From: Paucimonas lemoignei
GTDB lineage: Bacteria; Pseudomonadota; Gammaproteobacteria; Burkholderiales; Burkholderiaceae_D
Assembly: GCF_004342585.1 (NCBI RefSeq)
Contig: NZ_SLZQ01000004.1
Coordinates: 1-64,000 of the forward strand
Direction of reading: 5' to 3'
Length of the DNA stretch: 64,000 nt
A program made the translations under genes and the position numbers. The notes under the pieces are model-generated. The model did not search any database. It worked only from the letters and a program-made list of their open reading frames with translations, and was not told the origin of the DNA. Shown in pieces: positions 35,677 to 45,640 of this stretch. How positions within the stretch are numbered: position 1 is the first letter of the stretch; every line of letters begins with the position of its first letter.

Positions 35677-36852
35677 ATGCGACGTTATTGGTTATTGTTT
35701 GCCCAGACTGTTACGGTTGTTCTGGCGATCTGGTTCATTGTAGCGACACTGAAGCCCGAATGGGCGGGCCGCATGTTAGGCAAATCTGAAAAGGTCAACC
35801 TGAACTGGTCTACCGTACCGGTACAGGAAGCTCCAGCCGGCCTATCGCCTACGCAAGGCTCTTATCGCGACGCCGCGCGGCGCGCCATGCCTTCCGTCGT
35901 CAACATCTATACTTCCAAGGCGTCACGCCAGCGCAACCCGATGCTGGACGACCCGCTGTTCCGCCGCTTTTTCGGTGACCGCCTGGAAGAGCAGGATGAG
36001 AAGCAGTTCAGCCTGGGTTCCGGCGTCATCGTCAGTCCGCAAGGCTATATCCTCACCAACAACCATGTCGTCGAAGCCGCCGATGAAATCGAAGTGGCGC
36101 TTGCCGATGGCCGCAAGGCAGCCGGCAAGGTCGTCGGCACCGATTCGGAAACCGATCTGGCTGTCATTAAAATCAATCTGGATAACGTGCCGGCCATTAC
36201 CCTGGGCCGCGCCGAACAATTGAAGGTGGGCGATGTCGTGCTCGCCATCGGCAATCCTTTCGGCGTTGGTCAGACCGTGACCATGGGCATCGTCTCCGCG
36301 CTGGGACGCAGCCACCTGGGCATTAACACGTTCGAAAATTTCATTCAAACCGATGCCGCCATCAATCCGGGCAATTCGGGAGGCGCGCTGATCGACACGA
36401 ATGGCAATCTGCTGGGCATCAATACGGCCATCTATTCACGCTCGGGCGGCTCGCTCGGCATCGGCTTTGCCATCCCTGTCACCACCGTCAAAACCGTGAT
36501 GGATTCCATCATCAGCACGGGCCAGGTGGTGCGCGGCTGGATCGGCGTCGAACCGCAGGACATCACGCCCGAACTGGCGGAAAGCTTCGGCCTGAAGCAA
36601 AAGACTGGCACCATCATCGCCGGCGTGCTGCGCGGCGGCCCTGCGGATCGCGCCGGCATTCGCCCGGGCGACATCCTGATTGCCGTCGATGGCCACGTCG
36701 TCAACGATACGACCGAAATGCTGAATTTGATTGCCCAGCTCAAGCCTGGCAATAAAGCAAAGATGACGATCTTGCGCAAGAACGAGCAGACCAGCCTGGA
36801 CGTGTTGGTTGGCAAGCGCCCCGTCATCCGCCGTGAAGAAAGCGACGAATAA
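35677..36852 (+). CDS. DegS-type periplasmic serine protease (HtrA family)
   Basis: A 391-residue S1C protease. An N-terminal helix (about 4-24) with no clear cleavage site anchors it to the inner membrane. The triad is seen as His in LTNNHVVEA, Asp in DSETDLAVIKI and Ser in NPGNSGGAL. One PDZ domain follows (about 275-370). A single PDZ and membrane anchor fit DegS, the envelope-stress sensor that cleaves RseA; DegQ and DegP have two PDZ domains. The ATG at 35677 begins the anchor. Confidence 0.93.
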   Translation: MRRYWLLFAQTVTVVLAIWFIVATLKPEWAGRMLGKSEKVNLNWSTVPVQEAPAGLSPTQGSYRDAARRAMPSVVNIYTSKASRQRNPMLDDPLFRRFFGDRLEEQDEKQFSLGSGVIVSPQGYILTNNHVVEAADEIEVALADGRKAAGKVVGTDSETDLAVIKINLDNVPAITLGRAEQLKVGDVVLAIGNPFGVGQTVTMGIVSALGRSHLGINTFENFIQTDAAINPGNSGGALIDTNGNLLGINTAIYSRSGGSLGIGFAIPVTTVKTVMDSIISTGQVVRGWIGVEPQDITPELAESFGLKQKTGTIIAGVLRGGPADRAGIRPGDILIAVDGHVVNDTTEMLNLIAQLKPGNKAKMTILRKNEQTSLDVLVGKRPVIRREESDE

Positions 36853-36877
36853 GCCCGTCGCACAAGGATAGCCGGAT

Positions 36878-37555
36878 ATGCACGTACGCGACCTGACCCA
36901 ATTCCTCGCCGAACTGGCAGAGAACAATAATCGCGCCTGGTTTGTCATGAACAAGCCGCGCTACGATATCCTGCGCGCGGAATTTCTGGAACTGGTGACC
37001 GAGCTGATTGCCGGCATTGCCAAGTTCGATCCGGCCGTCGCGGATTGCAATCCGCGAAAAGCCTTATTCCGGATTAACCGCGACTTGCGCTTTGCTCGCG
37101 AAAAAATCCCTTACAAGACCCACTTTGCCGCGTCCATCACTGCCAGCGGCATGAAAAAACCCAGCCAGGGCGGCGGACCGGCGTATTACTTCCACATCAA
37201 CGCCGATGGTGAACTGCTGGTGGCGGGTGGCGAATATCTGCCGCCGCCGCAGCGCTTACGGGCGATTCGCCAGCAAGTCATCGATGATGCCGATGGTTTT
37301 GCCCAGCTGCTGAAGAATAAAAAACTGGTGCAGGGTTTTGGCGGCTTGCAGGAAGAAGACAAGCTTGCACGGCCACCCAAGGGTTTCGATCCCGACATCC
37401 CGCACATCGAAGCCATCAAGCTCAAGAGCTTCATCGTGTGGAAGGAAAGCGATATCCGCGGCAATATCCCGAAGGATCTGAAAAAGGAATTATTGAGCAG
37501 CTTTCGTGATGCCTACCCGCTGGTAAGCTGGCTGCGGCAAATTCCCTTGGTCTGA
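36878..37555 (+). CDS. DUF2461 family protein (TIGR02453)
   Basis: A 225-residue protein of the DUF2461/TIGR02453 family, whose function is unknown. Typical segments are FLAELAENNNRAWFVMNKPRY at the N-terminus, RINRDLRFAREKIPYKTHFAA, and GGPAYYFHINADGELLVAGGEY. It is probably a soluble cytoplasmic protein. It follows the protease by 25 bases on the same strand, so the two may form an operon. It is convergent with tatC. Confidence 0.88.
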   Translation: MHVRDLTQFLAELAENNNRAWFVMNKPRYDILRAEFLELVTELIAGIAKFDPAVADCNPRKALFRINRDLRFAREKIPYKTHFAASITASGMKKPSQGGGPAYYFHINADGELLVAGGEYLPPPQRLRAIRQQVIDDADGFAQLLKNKKLVQGFGGLQEEDKLARPPKGFDPDIPHIEAIKLKSFIVWKESDIRGNIPKDLKKELLSSFRDAYPLVSWLRQIPLV

Positions 37556-37575
37556 ATGGCGACGCCCTTCAGACC
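37549..37575. terminator. dyad between convergent DUF2461 gene and tatC
   Basis: GGTCTGAA (37549-37556) pairs with TTCAGACC (37568-37575) and includes the stop codons of both converging genes. No T-run follows on either side, so termination here is only a suggestion. Confidence 0.35.
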
Positions 37576-38351
37576 GTTCCTTCCGGATTTTCCGATTCTT
37601 CCGGTGCTTGCGTAGCCCGGACAAAAATCGGCGCCACCATTAAGCCCACTTCATAAAGTAGGCACAACGGCACGGCCAGGAAGAGCTGGCTCATGATATC
37701 CGGTGGCGTAACGATCGCCGCCAGCACGAATGCCGCCACGATGACGTAGGGACGGATCGCCTTGAGCTTTTCGACGGAAACGATACCCATGCGCACCAGC
37801 ACGATCACCACGATCGGCACTTCAAAGGTAATGCCAAAAGCCAGGCACATGGTCATGACAAAATCGAGGTAGTTTTCGATATCCGGCGCAAAGGAGATTG
37901 ACTGCGGCGCGAAGTTATAGATGAATTTGAAGACCTGGCCGAACACGAGGAAATAGCAAAATGCCACGCCGATCAGGAACAATACCGAGGTTGAAATCAC
38001 CAGCGGCGCCACCAGGCGCTTTTCGTGTGCATACAAGCCCGGCGCAATGAACGCCCACGCCTGGTACAGCACCCATGGCAGCGCAACGATGAAAGCCGCA
38101 AGCAAGGTGATTTTCATCGGCACCAGGAAAGGCGTGATGACGCCGGTGGCGATCAACTTCGATCCCGGCGGCAGCGCGGCGATCATGGGGTGCGCCAGAA
38201 AATCGTAAATGGCGCCCGGACCTGGCGTGAGCATCAGGATACCGAAGACGATCAGCACGCCTGCCGATGCCTTCATGATGCGGTTGCGTAGCTCGATCAG
38301 GTGCGAGATGAACGAGTCTTTGACGTCGGCGAAGTCTTGGTCTTCAGTCAT
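37569..38351 (-). CDS. tatC: Sec-independent protein translocase TatC
   Basis: A 260-residue, six-helix inner-membrane protein that recognises twin-arginine signal peptides. Hallmarks are FISHLIELRNRI near the start, LVPMKITLLAAFIVALPWVLYQAWAFIAPGLY, and FGITFEVP in the later part. It ends the tatABC operon. Rieske protein PetA is one likely substrate in this window. Confidence 0.96.
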   Translation of the reverse strand: MTEDQDFADVKDSFISHLIELRNRIMKASAGVLIVFGILMLTPGPGAIYDFLAHPMIAALPPGSKLIATGVITPFLVPMKITLLAAFIVALPWVLYQAWAFIAPGLYAHEKRLVAPLVISTSVLFLIGVAFCYFLVFGQVFKFIYNFAPQSISFAPDIENYLDFVMTMCLAFGITFEVPIVVIVLVRMGIVSVEKLKAIRPYVIVAAFVLAAIVTPPDIMSQLFLAVPLCLLYEVGLMVAPIFVRATQAPEESENPEGTV

Positions 38352-38381
38352 GGTATTGCGACTGCACGATAGCGGCCGGCA

Positions 38382-38882
38382 TCAATGGAAAAAGGCCTGG
38401 GATTTGCGTGCGGCAGAAGCTGGCCGGTATTTGGCCACGCGCCCGGCTGCCGAAAGAACACGAGTCCTGTGGCCGGTCTGCCGCTTGTACCAGGAGGGAA
38501 TGCTGGAAGAACGAAGCAGTTTTTTCTTGCGGAAGGTCCTGGCTTTTTCGGTCAGGCTTTCCGGCGTCGGCGGGTCCAGCAGGGACTGCCGCTCCATGGC
38601 GGCTTCGTTTGCTTCACTGACGGCACTGTGGATAGTCCGCTCGGCGTCTTCCACATCTCGCTTGACTTCATCGGCGGCCTCGCGCATTTCCTGCTGCATC
38701 TTGCGCAATTCGTCCAGCTCGATCTCGCGGCTGACTTCGGCTTTCACCTGATTCATGTAACGCTGCGCCCGGCCGAAAAGCGAGCCAGCCATGCGAGCGA
38801 CACGCGGCAGCTTCTCGGGGCCGATCACCACCAGCGCCACCACGCCGATCAGAGCGATTTTGGTCAGTCCAATATCGATCAT
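38382..38882 (-). CDS. tatB: Sec-independent protein translocase TatB
   Basis: A 166-residue subunit. One N-terminal membrane helix begins MIDIGLTKIALIGVVALVVIGPEKLP (the GPEKLP hinge is diagnostic), followed by an amphipathic helix and a long charged tail. It pairs with TatC to form the receptor complex. It lies between tatA and tatC. Confidence 0.94.
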   Translation of the reverse strand: MIDIGLTKIALIGVVALVVIGPEKLPRVARMAGSLFGRAQRYMNQVKAEVSREIELDELRKMQQEMREAADEVKRDVEDAERTIHSAVSEANEAAMERQSLLDPPTPESLTEKARTFRKKKLLRSSSIPSWYKRQTGHRTRVLSAAGRVAKYRPASAARKSQAFFH

Positions 38883-38913
38883 GGAAGGACGCCGACCTCA
38901 GGAATCAAAATGA

Positions 38914-39135
38914 TCAAGCCTTGTTTTTTTCGCGAGCTTCGACATCGATCGTGCTCTTGTCGGCGACTTGCTGCGGCGGTGCGGCAGGCTGGTCTTCCTC
39001 ACCCTTGACGCCATCCTTGAAACCCTTGACGGCCTTGCCCAGGTCGGAACCGATGTTGCCCAGTTTTTTGGTGCCAAAAATCAGCATGACCACTACCAGA
39101 ACAATCAGCCAGTGCCAAATACTCATGGAACCCAT
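38914..39135 (-). CDS. tatA: Sec-independent protein translocase TatA
   Basis: A 73-residue pore-forming subunit with one membrane helix ([17 protein letters not shown]), the [21 protein letters not shown] hinge and amphipathic helix, and a short charged tail. The ATG at 39135 is preferred to the internal one at 39126 because GAGGAG lies seven bases before it. Confidence 0.95.
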   Translation of the reverse strand: MGSMSIWHWLIVLVVVMLIFGTKKLGNIGSDLGKAVKGFKDGVKGEEDQPAAPPQQVADKSTIDVEAREKNKA

Positions 39136-39187
39136 GTTGCTTCTCCTCGCGGAACGCCTTGCGTCCCAATGTCAGTAACTTACTCGT

Positions 39188-39559
39188 TTAACGGATGCCG
39201 CGCCAGGGACGCGGACCACCCAGCACATGCAAATGCAGATGGTACACCTCTTGACCGCCATCGGGTCCGATGTGGAACTGGGTGCGGAAACCACCCTGCC
39301 CCGGACCTTCAGCGGCAGGCGTATAGCCGCAACCCTGTTCCTTGGCCAGCTTCGGTGCCAGCAACATCATTTTACCCAACAATGCGGCATGGCTTTCATT
39401 GCAATCCGCAAGTGTTGCGACATGTTGTTTCGGGATGATTAAAAAATGGACCGGAGCAGCAGGATTGATGTCATGAAAGGCAATGACGTCATCATCCTCA
39501 TAGATGGTTTTCGATGGAATTTGTTTAGCCGCAATCTTGCAGAAAATACAGTTATCCAC
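39188..39559 (-). CDS. hinT: HIT family nucleoside phosphoramidase-like protein
   Basis: A 123-residue histidine-triad protein. The signature HLHLHVLGG is at the C-terminal end, and CIFCKIAAKQIPSKTIYEDD is at the start. Bacterial HinT hydrolyses purine nucleoside phosphoramidates. It sits between the his genes and tatA, the usual place in Burkholderiales. Confidence 0.94.
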   Translation of the reverse strand: MDNCIFCKIAAKQIPSKTIYEDDDVIAFHDINPAAPVHFLIIPKQHVATLADCNESHAALLGKMMLLAPKLAKEQGCGYTPAAEGPGQGGFRTQFHIGPDGGQEVYHLHLHVLGGPRPWRGIR

Positions 39560-39589
39560 GCCTGATCCTTTATGAATGGCTAATGTCCG

Positions 39590-39958
39590 TCAGTCCTGAC
39601 CTTCATCCTGCTCGCGGGTCTTGAGCTTGCGGCTGGCTTTTTCCTCGATGCCGGAAATGCCTTCGCGGCGCGCCAGTTCATCCAGCACATCCTGAGGCGT
39701 CAGGTTGAATTGCGCCAGCATGATCATCGAATGGAACCACAGGTCGGCGCATTCGTACAGCAGCTTGGATGCATCAGCGCCACCGCGCACATCCTTGGCT
39801 GCCATGACCGTCTCGGTCGCTTCTTCACCGACCTTCTTCAAGATCGCATCGTCGCCCTTGGAAAACAGGCGCGACACATAGGATTTGTCGGGATCGCCGC
39901 CATTGGCCAGCTTGCGCGATTCGATCACGGCTGCCAAGCGGTTCAGGGTATCGCTCAT
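39590..39958 (-). CDS. hisE: phosphoribosyl-ATP pyrophosphatase
   Basis: A 122-residue all-alpha MazG-like enzyme catalysing step 2 of histidine synthesis, hydrolysing PR-ATP to PR-AMP. The [12 protein letters not shown] segment supplies the metal-binding acids, and the [13 protein letters not shown] helix is typical. It is a separate gene here, not fused to hisI, 12 bases after it. Confidence 0.95.
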   Translation of the reverse strand: MSDTLNRLAAVIESRKLANGGDPDKSYVSRLFSKGDDAILKKVGEEATETVMAAKDVRGGADASKLLYECADLWFHSMIMLAQFNLTPQDVLDELARREGISGIEEKASRKLKTREQDEGQD

Positions 39959-39970
39959 GATGTCGGGACT

Positions 39971-40366
39971 CTATTTGTAAATGCTTTCCGGGTCTTTCAA
40001 GACTGGCTCGACCGCTTGCCACTCGCCGCCGGCCTCGAGCTTTTCAAAGAAGCAGGAATGGCGGCCAGTGTGGCATGCAATGCCGCCAGCCTGTTCGACT
40101 TTCAGCAATACCACGTCCTGGTCGCAATCGAGGCGGATTTCATGGACTTTTTGCGTGTGGCCGGATTCCTCACCCTTGTGCCAAAGCTTTTTGCGCGAAC
40201 GGCTCCAGTAGACGGCTTCGCCTAGTTCAAACGTTTTGGCAAGAGCGTCGCGATTCATCCAGGCAAACATCAGCACATCGTTGCTGCCGACTTCCTGCGC
40301 AATGACGGGGACCAATCCCTGCTCATCCCATTTGACATGGTTGAGCCATTTATCGCTGGCGCTCAT
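39971..40366 (-). CDS. hisI: phosphoribosyl-AMP cyclohydrolase
   Basis: A 131-residue zinc enzyme catalysing step 3 of histidine synthesis. It has [23 protein letters not shown], the metal-binding DCDQD and the CHTGRHSCF motif. Its ATG overlaps the hisF stop (ATGA), which suggests translational coupling. Confidence 0.96.
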   Translation of the reverse strand: MSASDKWLNHVKWDEQGLVPVIAQEVGSNDVLMFAWMNRDALAKTFELGEAVYWSRSRKKLWHKGEESGHTQKVHEIRLDCDQDVVLLKVEQAGGIACHTGRHSCFFEKLEAGGEWQAVEPVLKDPESIYK

Positions 40367-41127
40367 ACCTGCCTCACCGGAATGTTGCGCTCGGCCATGA
40401 AGCGCTTGGCTTCACTGACGGTATGCTGACCATAGTGGAAGATGCTGGCAGCCAGCACGGCATCGGCATGGCCCTGGGTAATGCCGTCGGCCAGATCCTG
40501 CAAGCCGCCGACGCCGCCGGATGCAATCACCGGCACGTTGACGGCGTCCGACACCGCGCGGGTCAGCGCCAGATCGAAGCCACTCTTGGTGCCATCGCGA
40601 TCCATGCTGGTCAGGAGTAACTCGCCTACGCCCAGCTGTTCCATCTTTTTCGCCCACTCGACGGCATCGATGCCGGTGGCCTTGCGGCCGCCATGCGTGA
40701 AAACTTCCCAGCGGCCTTCGCTTACCTGCTTGGCGTCGATCGCCACGACGATGCATTGCGAGCCGTATTTTTGCGCCGATTCATACACCAGTTGAGGATT
40801 CGCCACAGCGGCGCTATTCATGCTGACCTTGTCGGCGCCGGCGTTCAGGAGCCGGCGCACATCTTCCACCGCACGCACGCCGCCACCCACGGTCAGCGGG
40901 ATAAATACCTGCGACGCCACGGCTTCGATGATGTGCAGGATAAGATCGCGCTCGTCGGAGGTCGCGGTGATGTCGAGAAAAGTGATTTCGTCGGCGCCCT
41001 GATCGTCATAGCGGCGCGCAATCTCGACGGGGTCACCGGCATCGCGCAGTTCGACGAAATTGATGCCCTTGACGACCCTGCCTGCGGTAACGTCAAGACA
41101 GGGAATGATGCGTTTAGCCAGCGCCAT
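40363..41127 (-). CDS. hisF: imidazole glycerol phosphate synthase, cyclase subunit
   Basis: A 254-residue TIM barrel that uses ammonia from HisH to make imidazole glycerol phosphate and AICAR. Catalytic Asp11 lies in [15 protein letters not shown], and the second Asp in [14 protein letters not shown]. The phosphate sites GGGVR and ASGGVG are present. It is transcribed between hisA and hisI. Confidence 0.97.
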   Translation of the reverse strand: MALAKRIIPCLDVTAGRVVKGINFVELRDAGDPVEIARRYDDQGADEITFLDITATSDERDLILHIIEAVASQVFIPLTVGGGVRAVEDVRRLLNAGADKVSMNSAAVANPQLVYESAQKYGSQCIVVAIDAKQVSEGRWEVFTHGGRKATGIDAVEWAKKMEQLGVGELLLTSMDRDGTKSGFDLALTRAVSDAVNVPVIASGGVGGLQDLADGITQGHADAVLAASIFHYGQHTVSEAKRFMAERNIPVRQV

Positions 41128-41162
41128 AAAACTTCGTTTAACCTTGATACGTGTTGCTTGGA

Positions 41163-41933
41163 TTATTCAGCGTCGGCGAGTTCGTCGGCGAGTTCCTGCG
41201 CGCTGCGCAAGTCCAGCGTGCCTTCGTAAATCGAACGGCCGCAGATGACGCCTTCGATGCCTTCGGATTCGACTGCGCACAGCGCCTCGACGTCCTTGAT
41301 GCTATGCACGCCGCCGGAAGCGATGATGGGAATCGTCACGCTTTGCGCGAGCTTGACGGTTGCATCGATATTCACGCCGCCCATCATGCCGTCGCGGCCG
41401 ATGTCGGTATAGATAATCGATTCGACGCCGTAGTCTTCGAATTTTTTCGCCAGGTCGATGACTTCATGACCGGTCAGCTTGCTCCAGCCATCGGTCGCCA
41501 CCTTGCCATCCTTGGCGTCCAGCCCGACGATGATCTGGCCGGGAAAGGCGCTGCAGGCATCGTGCAGGAAACCCGGGCTTTTCACCGCCGCCGTGCCGAT
41601 GATGACGTATGACAGGCCGCCGTCCAGGTAGCGCTCGATGGTGTCGAGGTCGCGGATGCCGCCGCCCAGTTGCACCGGGATTTCTTCGATATCGTTCTCC
41701 ACGGCGAATTCCTGCACCATGCGAATGATCGATTTCACGGCCGAAGCATTTTTCGGCGTGCCGGCGAATGCGCCATTCAAATCCACCAGGTGCAGGCGGC
41801 GCGCGCCCTGTTCCAGCCAGTGCCGCGCCATCTTGGCGGGGTCATCGGAAAACACGGTGGCCTGGTCCATATCACCTTGCTTGAGGCGTACGCAGTGACC
41901 GTCCTTGAGATCGATAGCAGGTATGAGCAGCAT
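41163..41933 (-). CDS. hisA: ProFAR isomerase
   Basis: A 256-residue TIM barrel that isomerises ProFAR to PRFAR. The [16 protein letters not shown] start carries the catalytic Asp8, the QLGGGIRD loop binds phosphate, and [11 protein letters not shown] carries the second catalytic Asp. It is the paralogue of the neighbouring hisF. Confidence 0.97.
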   Translation of the reverse strand: MLLIPAIDLKDGHCVRLKQGDMDQATVFSDDPAKMARHWLEQGARRLHLVDLNGAFAGTPKNASAVKSIIRMVQEFAVENDIEEIPVQLGGGIRDLDTIERYLDGGLSYVIIGTAAVKSPGFLHDACSAFPGQIIVGLDAKDGKVATDGWSKLTGHEVIDLAKKFEDYGVESIIYTDIGRDGMMGGVNIDATVKLAQSVTIPIIASGGVHSIKDVEALCAVESEGIEGVICGRSIYEGTLDLRSAQELADELADAE

Positions 41934-41982
41934 GGCTAGCGGTAAATTATTGTTGGTGAGTGAATGTTAAGTGTTAAGGAAT

Positions 41983-42621
41983 TTACGGGTTCCAGTCCAC
42001 GAAGTTTTTGTACAGGCGCAAACCTGCGGCAGCACTTTTTTCAGGATGGAACTGTGTTGCAAAAATATTTTCGCGCGCCACGGCACAAGTGAATACCTGG
42101 CCGTATTCCGTCTGCCCGACAATATCGTCGGCAGCATCCGGCACGGCATAGTAACTGTGCACGAAATAAAAATAGCTGTCGTCGGCGATACCTTGCCACA
42201 GCGGATGCGGGCGGGCTTGCTTGACCCGGTTCCAGCCCATCTGCGGCACCTTGTAGCGCGAGCCATCCGGCTGCAGCTGGCCATCGAGCTGGAAGCGCAC
42301 GACCTTACCGGGCATCAGTGCCAGACAAGGCGTATCGCCTTCCTCGCTACGGTCAAACAGCATTTGCTCGCCGACGCATACGCCGAACAAGGGCTTGTTG
42401 CGCGCCGCCTCCAGTAATGCTTCTTCCACGCCGGATTCGCGCAGGCTGCGCATGCAGTCGCGCATGGCGCCCTGCCCCGGCAAGACGATCCGGTCCGCAC
42501 TGCGGATATCCGCCGCCTCGCCAGAAATGCGCACATCGGCTTCCGGCGCGGCATGGCGCAAGGCTTGCGCTACCGAGCGCAAGTTGCCCATACCGTAATC
42601 TACCACCACAATTTTGTTCAT
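41983..42621 (-). CDS. hisH: imidazole glycerol phosphate synthase, glutamine amidotransferase subunit
   Basis: A 212-residue class I amidotransferase that supplies ammonia to HisF. The oxyanion strand LPGQGAM, nucleophile Cys in [13 protein letters not shown], and His-Glu in FHPEKS are intact. It lies between hisB and hisA. Confidence 0.96.
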   Translation of the reverse strand: MNKIVVVDYGMGNLRSVAQALRHAAPEADVRISGEAADIRSADRIVLPGQGAMRDCMRSLRESGVEEALLEAARNKPLFGVCVGEQMLFDRSEEGDTPCLALMPGKVVRFQLDGQLQPDGSRYKVPQMGWNRVKQARPHPLWQGIADDSYFYFVHSYYAVPDAADDIVGQTEYGQVFTCAVARENIFATQFHPEKSAAAGLRLYKNFVDWNP

Positions 42622-42683
42622 GATAACGCTTGTAAACGCGGTTACCCTTGGACTTGACCTCGGGCCGTATCGTTTAGGTCTTC

Positions 42684-43274
42684 CTACAAACTACCTTTAG
42701 TTGAAGGAATCGTACCGGCGGCACGATCGTCGCGTTCAGTTGCCATGCGCAGGGCACGGCCGAAAGCCTTGAACACTGTTTCGCACTGATGATGAGCATT
42801 GGTGCCACGCAGATTATCGATATGCAGCGTCACTTGGGCGTGGTTGACGAAGCCCCGGAAAAATTCGCCGGTCAGGTCGACGTCGAAGCCGCCGATCATT
42901 GCGCGGGTAAACGGCACATGCAACTCCAGGCCGGGACGTCCGGACAAATCCACCACCACGCGCGACAACGCTTCATCGAGCGGCACATAGGCATGGCCGT
43001 AACGGCGGATGCCCTTCTTGTCGCCAACGGCCTTCGCAAACGCCTGTCCCAGGGTAATGCCGACATCCTCGACAGTGTGGTGCGCATCGATATGCAAGTC
43101 GCCCTTGGCTTCGATGTCCAGGTCGAACAAGCCATGGCGCGCGATCTGGTCGAGCATGTGGTCGAGAAAAGGAACGCCGGTATTCAGCTTTTGCTGGCCC
43201 GTGCCATCGAGGTTGATGGCAACGCGGATTTGCGTCTCATTGGTGTTGCGCGTGACTTCCGCGCTGCGTTGCAT
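42684..43274 (-). CDS. hisB: imidazoleglycerol-phosphate dehydratase
   Basis: A 196-residue manganese enzyme catalysing step 6 of histidine synthesis. It has [14 protein letters not shown] at the start, [17 protein letters not shown], the [11 protein letters not shown] metal site, and the second histidine motif [17 protein letters not shown]. The ATG at 43274 gives the standard single-domain length. It is not fused to a phosphatase. A 190-base AT-rich gap separates it from the methyltransferase. Confidence 0.95.
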   Translation of the reverse strand: MQRSAEVTRNTNETQIRVAINLDGTGQQKLNTGVPFLDHMLDQIARHGLFDLDIEAKGDLHIDAHHTVEDVGITLGQAFAKAVGDKKGIRRYGHAYVPLDEALSRVVVDLSGRPGLELHVPFTRAMIGGFDVDLTGEFFRGFVNHAQVTLHIDNLRGTNAHHQCETVFKAFGRALRMATERDDRAAGTIPSTKGSL

Positions 43275-43468
43275 GGACATGGTCTTTTGTAAGGACAATA
43301 AATTTAGCTTGGTGCCATGGCTCGTAGCCATGGGCCAGTTTGTAATAATGCGTGCATTTTACCCATATTTTAGGCAGGAATTCTGTCCACACCTTACAAG
43401 AGATGAAATGAACGGCATTACAGCGATTAATATTGCAATTAAAGTAATGTTTATTGCCTAGTTTGGCA
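43275..43468. other. AT-rich gap between the methyltransferase gene and hisB
   Basis: These 194 bases, clearly richer in A and T than the neighbouring genes, hold no gene I can support. A perfect inverted repeat, CCATGGCT (43315-43322) and AGCCATGG (43326-43333) with a 3-base loop, lies about 40 bases upstream of hisB. Several TATA-like boxes are present on the minus strand, so a separate hisB promoter is plausible, but none has a good -35 box. Confidence 0.45.
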
Positions 43469-44254
43469 TTATGACACCGCTTCCGGCGCTGTCGGCTCGG
43501 CGGGCAATTCGGCCAGGCGCCGCTGAATCATTTCACAATAAGTTGGATTCAACTCGAATCCGGTAAAGTGCCGTCCGCAGCGCCGAGCCGCGACGGCGGT
43601 AGTGCCGCTGCCCATGAATGGGTCCAGCACCATGCCGCCCGACGGACAGGAAGCCTTGATCATGCGCTCGATGATTTCCAGCGGCTTCTGCGTGGGGTGG
43701 TCGGCGCGCTCGCGATGCTCGCGGTGCAGGCGCGAGACGCTCCAGACATCCTTGGGGTTGTAACCCATCTCCAACCATTTGGCGCCGACGAAGATCGACC
43801 GGGTGCGCGCCTTCTTGGTCTGTTCATCGTAGGGAATGCGCACGGCGTCGAGATCGAAATAGTAATCCTTCGACTTGGCGAAGAAACCGACGGTGTCGTG
43901 CACCGACGAGTAACGCCGGGTGCTACCGCCCATCGATGGCACGCGCCGGTCCCAGATGATCTCATTCACCATCATCATGCGTTGCTTGAGCATCACGAAT
44001 ACTTCCGGCGAATAGCGCCAGGTCAGGAAAATATACAGGCTGCCGTTGGCTTTCAGCTTGGGCAGCGCGATATCTACCCACTGCTCCATCCAGGCGAGAT
44101 AGGCTTGGGTGTCGAGCTTGTCGGAATCGTTGCCGTAATCCTTGCCCAGGCCATAAGGCGGATCGGCGATGATCAAATCGACCGAGGCATCCTCGATGCG
44201 CGCCATGCCTTGGAGCGCATCTTCGCAATAGACGCGGTCGAGCCACTCGCTCAT
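43469..44254 (-). CDS. site-specific DNA methyltransferase (YhdJ-like), orphan
   Basis: A 261-residue DNA methylase. Catalytic motif DPPY is at residues 31-34 and the SAM-binding DPFMGSGTT at 211-219. The order, catalytic before SAM motif, marks the beta class of N4-cytosine/N6-adenine methylases. HPTQKP (186-191) is also typical. It resembles the solitary E. coli YhdJ enzyme. No restriction endonuclease or recognition-helper gene is adjacent, so it is an orphan. It lies 22 bases after hisD in the same direction, in the slot where hisC is normally found in this order. The recognition site cannot be told. Confidence 0.9.
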   Translation of the reverse strand: MSEWLDRVYCEDALQGMARIEDASVDLIIADPPYGLGKDYGNDSDKLDTQAYLAWMEQWVDIALPKLKANGSLYIFLTWRYSPEVFVMLKQRMMMVNEIIWDRRVPSMGGSTRRYSSVHDTVGFFAKSKDYYFDLDAVRIPYDEQTKKARTRSIFVGAKWLEMGYNPKDVWSVSRLHREHRERADHPTQKPLEIIERMIKASCPSGGMVLDPFMGSGTTAVAARRCGRHFTGFELNPTYCEMIQRRLAELPAEPTAPEAVS

Positions 44255-44276
44255 GCGCTTACCTTCGCGCGCGGCT

Positions 44277-45590
44277 TCATTTCAGGCGCAGTTCCGCCGA
44301 ACGGGCATGAGCTTGCAAGCCCTCACCGTAAGCCAGTTCCGCTGCCACCTTGCCCAGCGTTTGCGCCCCGGCTTCGCTGACCAGGATGACGCTCGAGCGC
44401 TTCTGGAAATCGTACACGCCCAGCGGCGAGGAAAAGCGCGCGGTGCGCGAAGTCGGTAATACGTGATTGGGGCCGGCGCAATAATCGCCCAGCGATTCGG
44501 ATGAGTAGCGACCAAGGAACATGGCGCCGGCATGGCGGATCAGGTCAGCCCAGCGCTGTGGCTCGGTTGCGGAAATTTCGAGATGTTCGGCGGCGATGAA
44601 ATTGGCGATCTCGCAGGCTTCTTCCATGTCACGCACTTTGACCAGGGCGCCGCGGTTGGTCAGCGACGTGCGGATCACTTCCTGGCGCGGCATGTCGCCG
44701 ATGAGCTTGTCGATGCTGGCTTGCACGCGGCCGATATAGGCGGCGTCCGGGCACAGCAGGATGGATTGCGCCAGCTCGTCATGTTCGGCTTGCGAAAACA
44801 GGTCCATGGCGACCCAGTCGGGGTCAGTCGAACCATCGCACAGCACCAGGATTTCCGACGGGCCAGCGATCATGTCGATGCCCACCACGCCGAACACGCG
44901 GCGCTTGGCGGCAGCCACGTAGGCATTTCCGGGGCCGACGATCTTGTCCACGGCAGGAATGGAATCGGTGCCGTAAGCCAGTGCGCCGACGGCTTGCGCG
45001 CCGCCAATGGTGAAGACACGGTCAACACCGGCAATCGCGGCAGCGGCCAGCACCAGCGGATTTTTCACGCCATCCGGCGTCGGCACCACCATGATGACTT
45101 CCGCCACGCCGGCAACCTTGGCGGGAATCGCATTCATCAGCACGGACGAGGGATAGGCAGCCTTGCCGCCCGGGACGTAGATGCCGACGCGGTCCAGCGG
45201 CGTGACTTTTTGACCAAGCACGGTGCCGTCGGCTTCGGTATAGGTGAACCCGGCCGAGCCGCATTCAATCTTCTGGCGCTCGTGATAGGCGCGCACACGG
45301 TCGGCGGCAGTTTGCAGCGCGGCGCGGCGCGGCGCCGGCAATTGATCGAGCGCCGCCAGCAAATCGGCGCGCGGGATTTCCAGCGCTGCGACGCTGGTGG
45401 CCTGCAAGCGATCGAAACGGTTGGTGTATTCCAGCACTGCGGCATCGCCACGCGCCTTAACGTCGGCCAGGATGGCGGCGGCGGCGCGGTCGATGGCTTC
45501 ATCCTCGGTGGCTTCAAAGGCCAGCACATGCGCCAGCTGTTTCTTGAATTCAGGCTGAGTGGAATCGAGGGTGCGAATCTGGATAGTCAT
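44277..45590 (-). CDS. hisD: histidinol dehydrogenase
   Basis: A 437-residue zinc enzyme that oxidises histidinol to histidine in two steps. Typical parts are [28 protein letters not shown], the [17 protein letters not shown] strand and [12 protein letters not shown]. The zinc ligands include the Asp and His in the [13 protein letters not shown] and GPNHVLPTS segments. It follows hisG in the same direction. Confidence 0.97.
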   Translation of the reverse strand: MTIQIRTLDSTQPEFKKQLAHVLAFEATEDEAIDRAAAAILADVKARGDAAVLEYTNRFDRLQATSVAALEIPRADLLAALDQLPAPRRAALQTAADRVRAYHERQKIECGSAGFTYTEADGTVLGQKVTPLDRVGIYVPGGKAAYPSSVLMNAIPAKVAGVAEVIMVVPTPDGVKNPLVLAAAAIAGVDRVFTIGGAQAVGALAYGTDSIPAVDKIVGPGNAYVAAAKRRVFGVVGIDMIAGPSEILVLCDGSTDPDWVAMDLFSQAEHDELAQSILLCPDAAYIGRVQASIDKLIGDMPRQEVIRTSLTNRGALVKVRDMEEACEIANFIAAEHLEISATEPQRWADLIRHAGAMFLGRYSSESLGDYCAGPNHVLPTSRTARFSSPLGVYDFQKRSSVILVSEAGAQTLGKVAAELAYGEGLQAHARSAELRLK

Positions 45591-45640
45591 GACAGTTCAC
45601 TTTCCGGCACGGCGCGATGTGCGCCGTGGCTGTTTTCACC

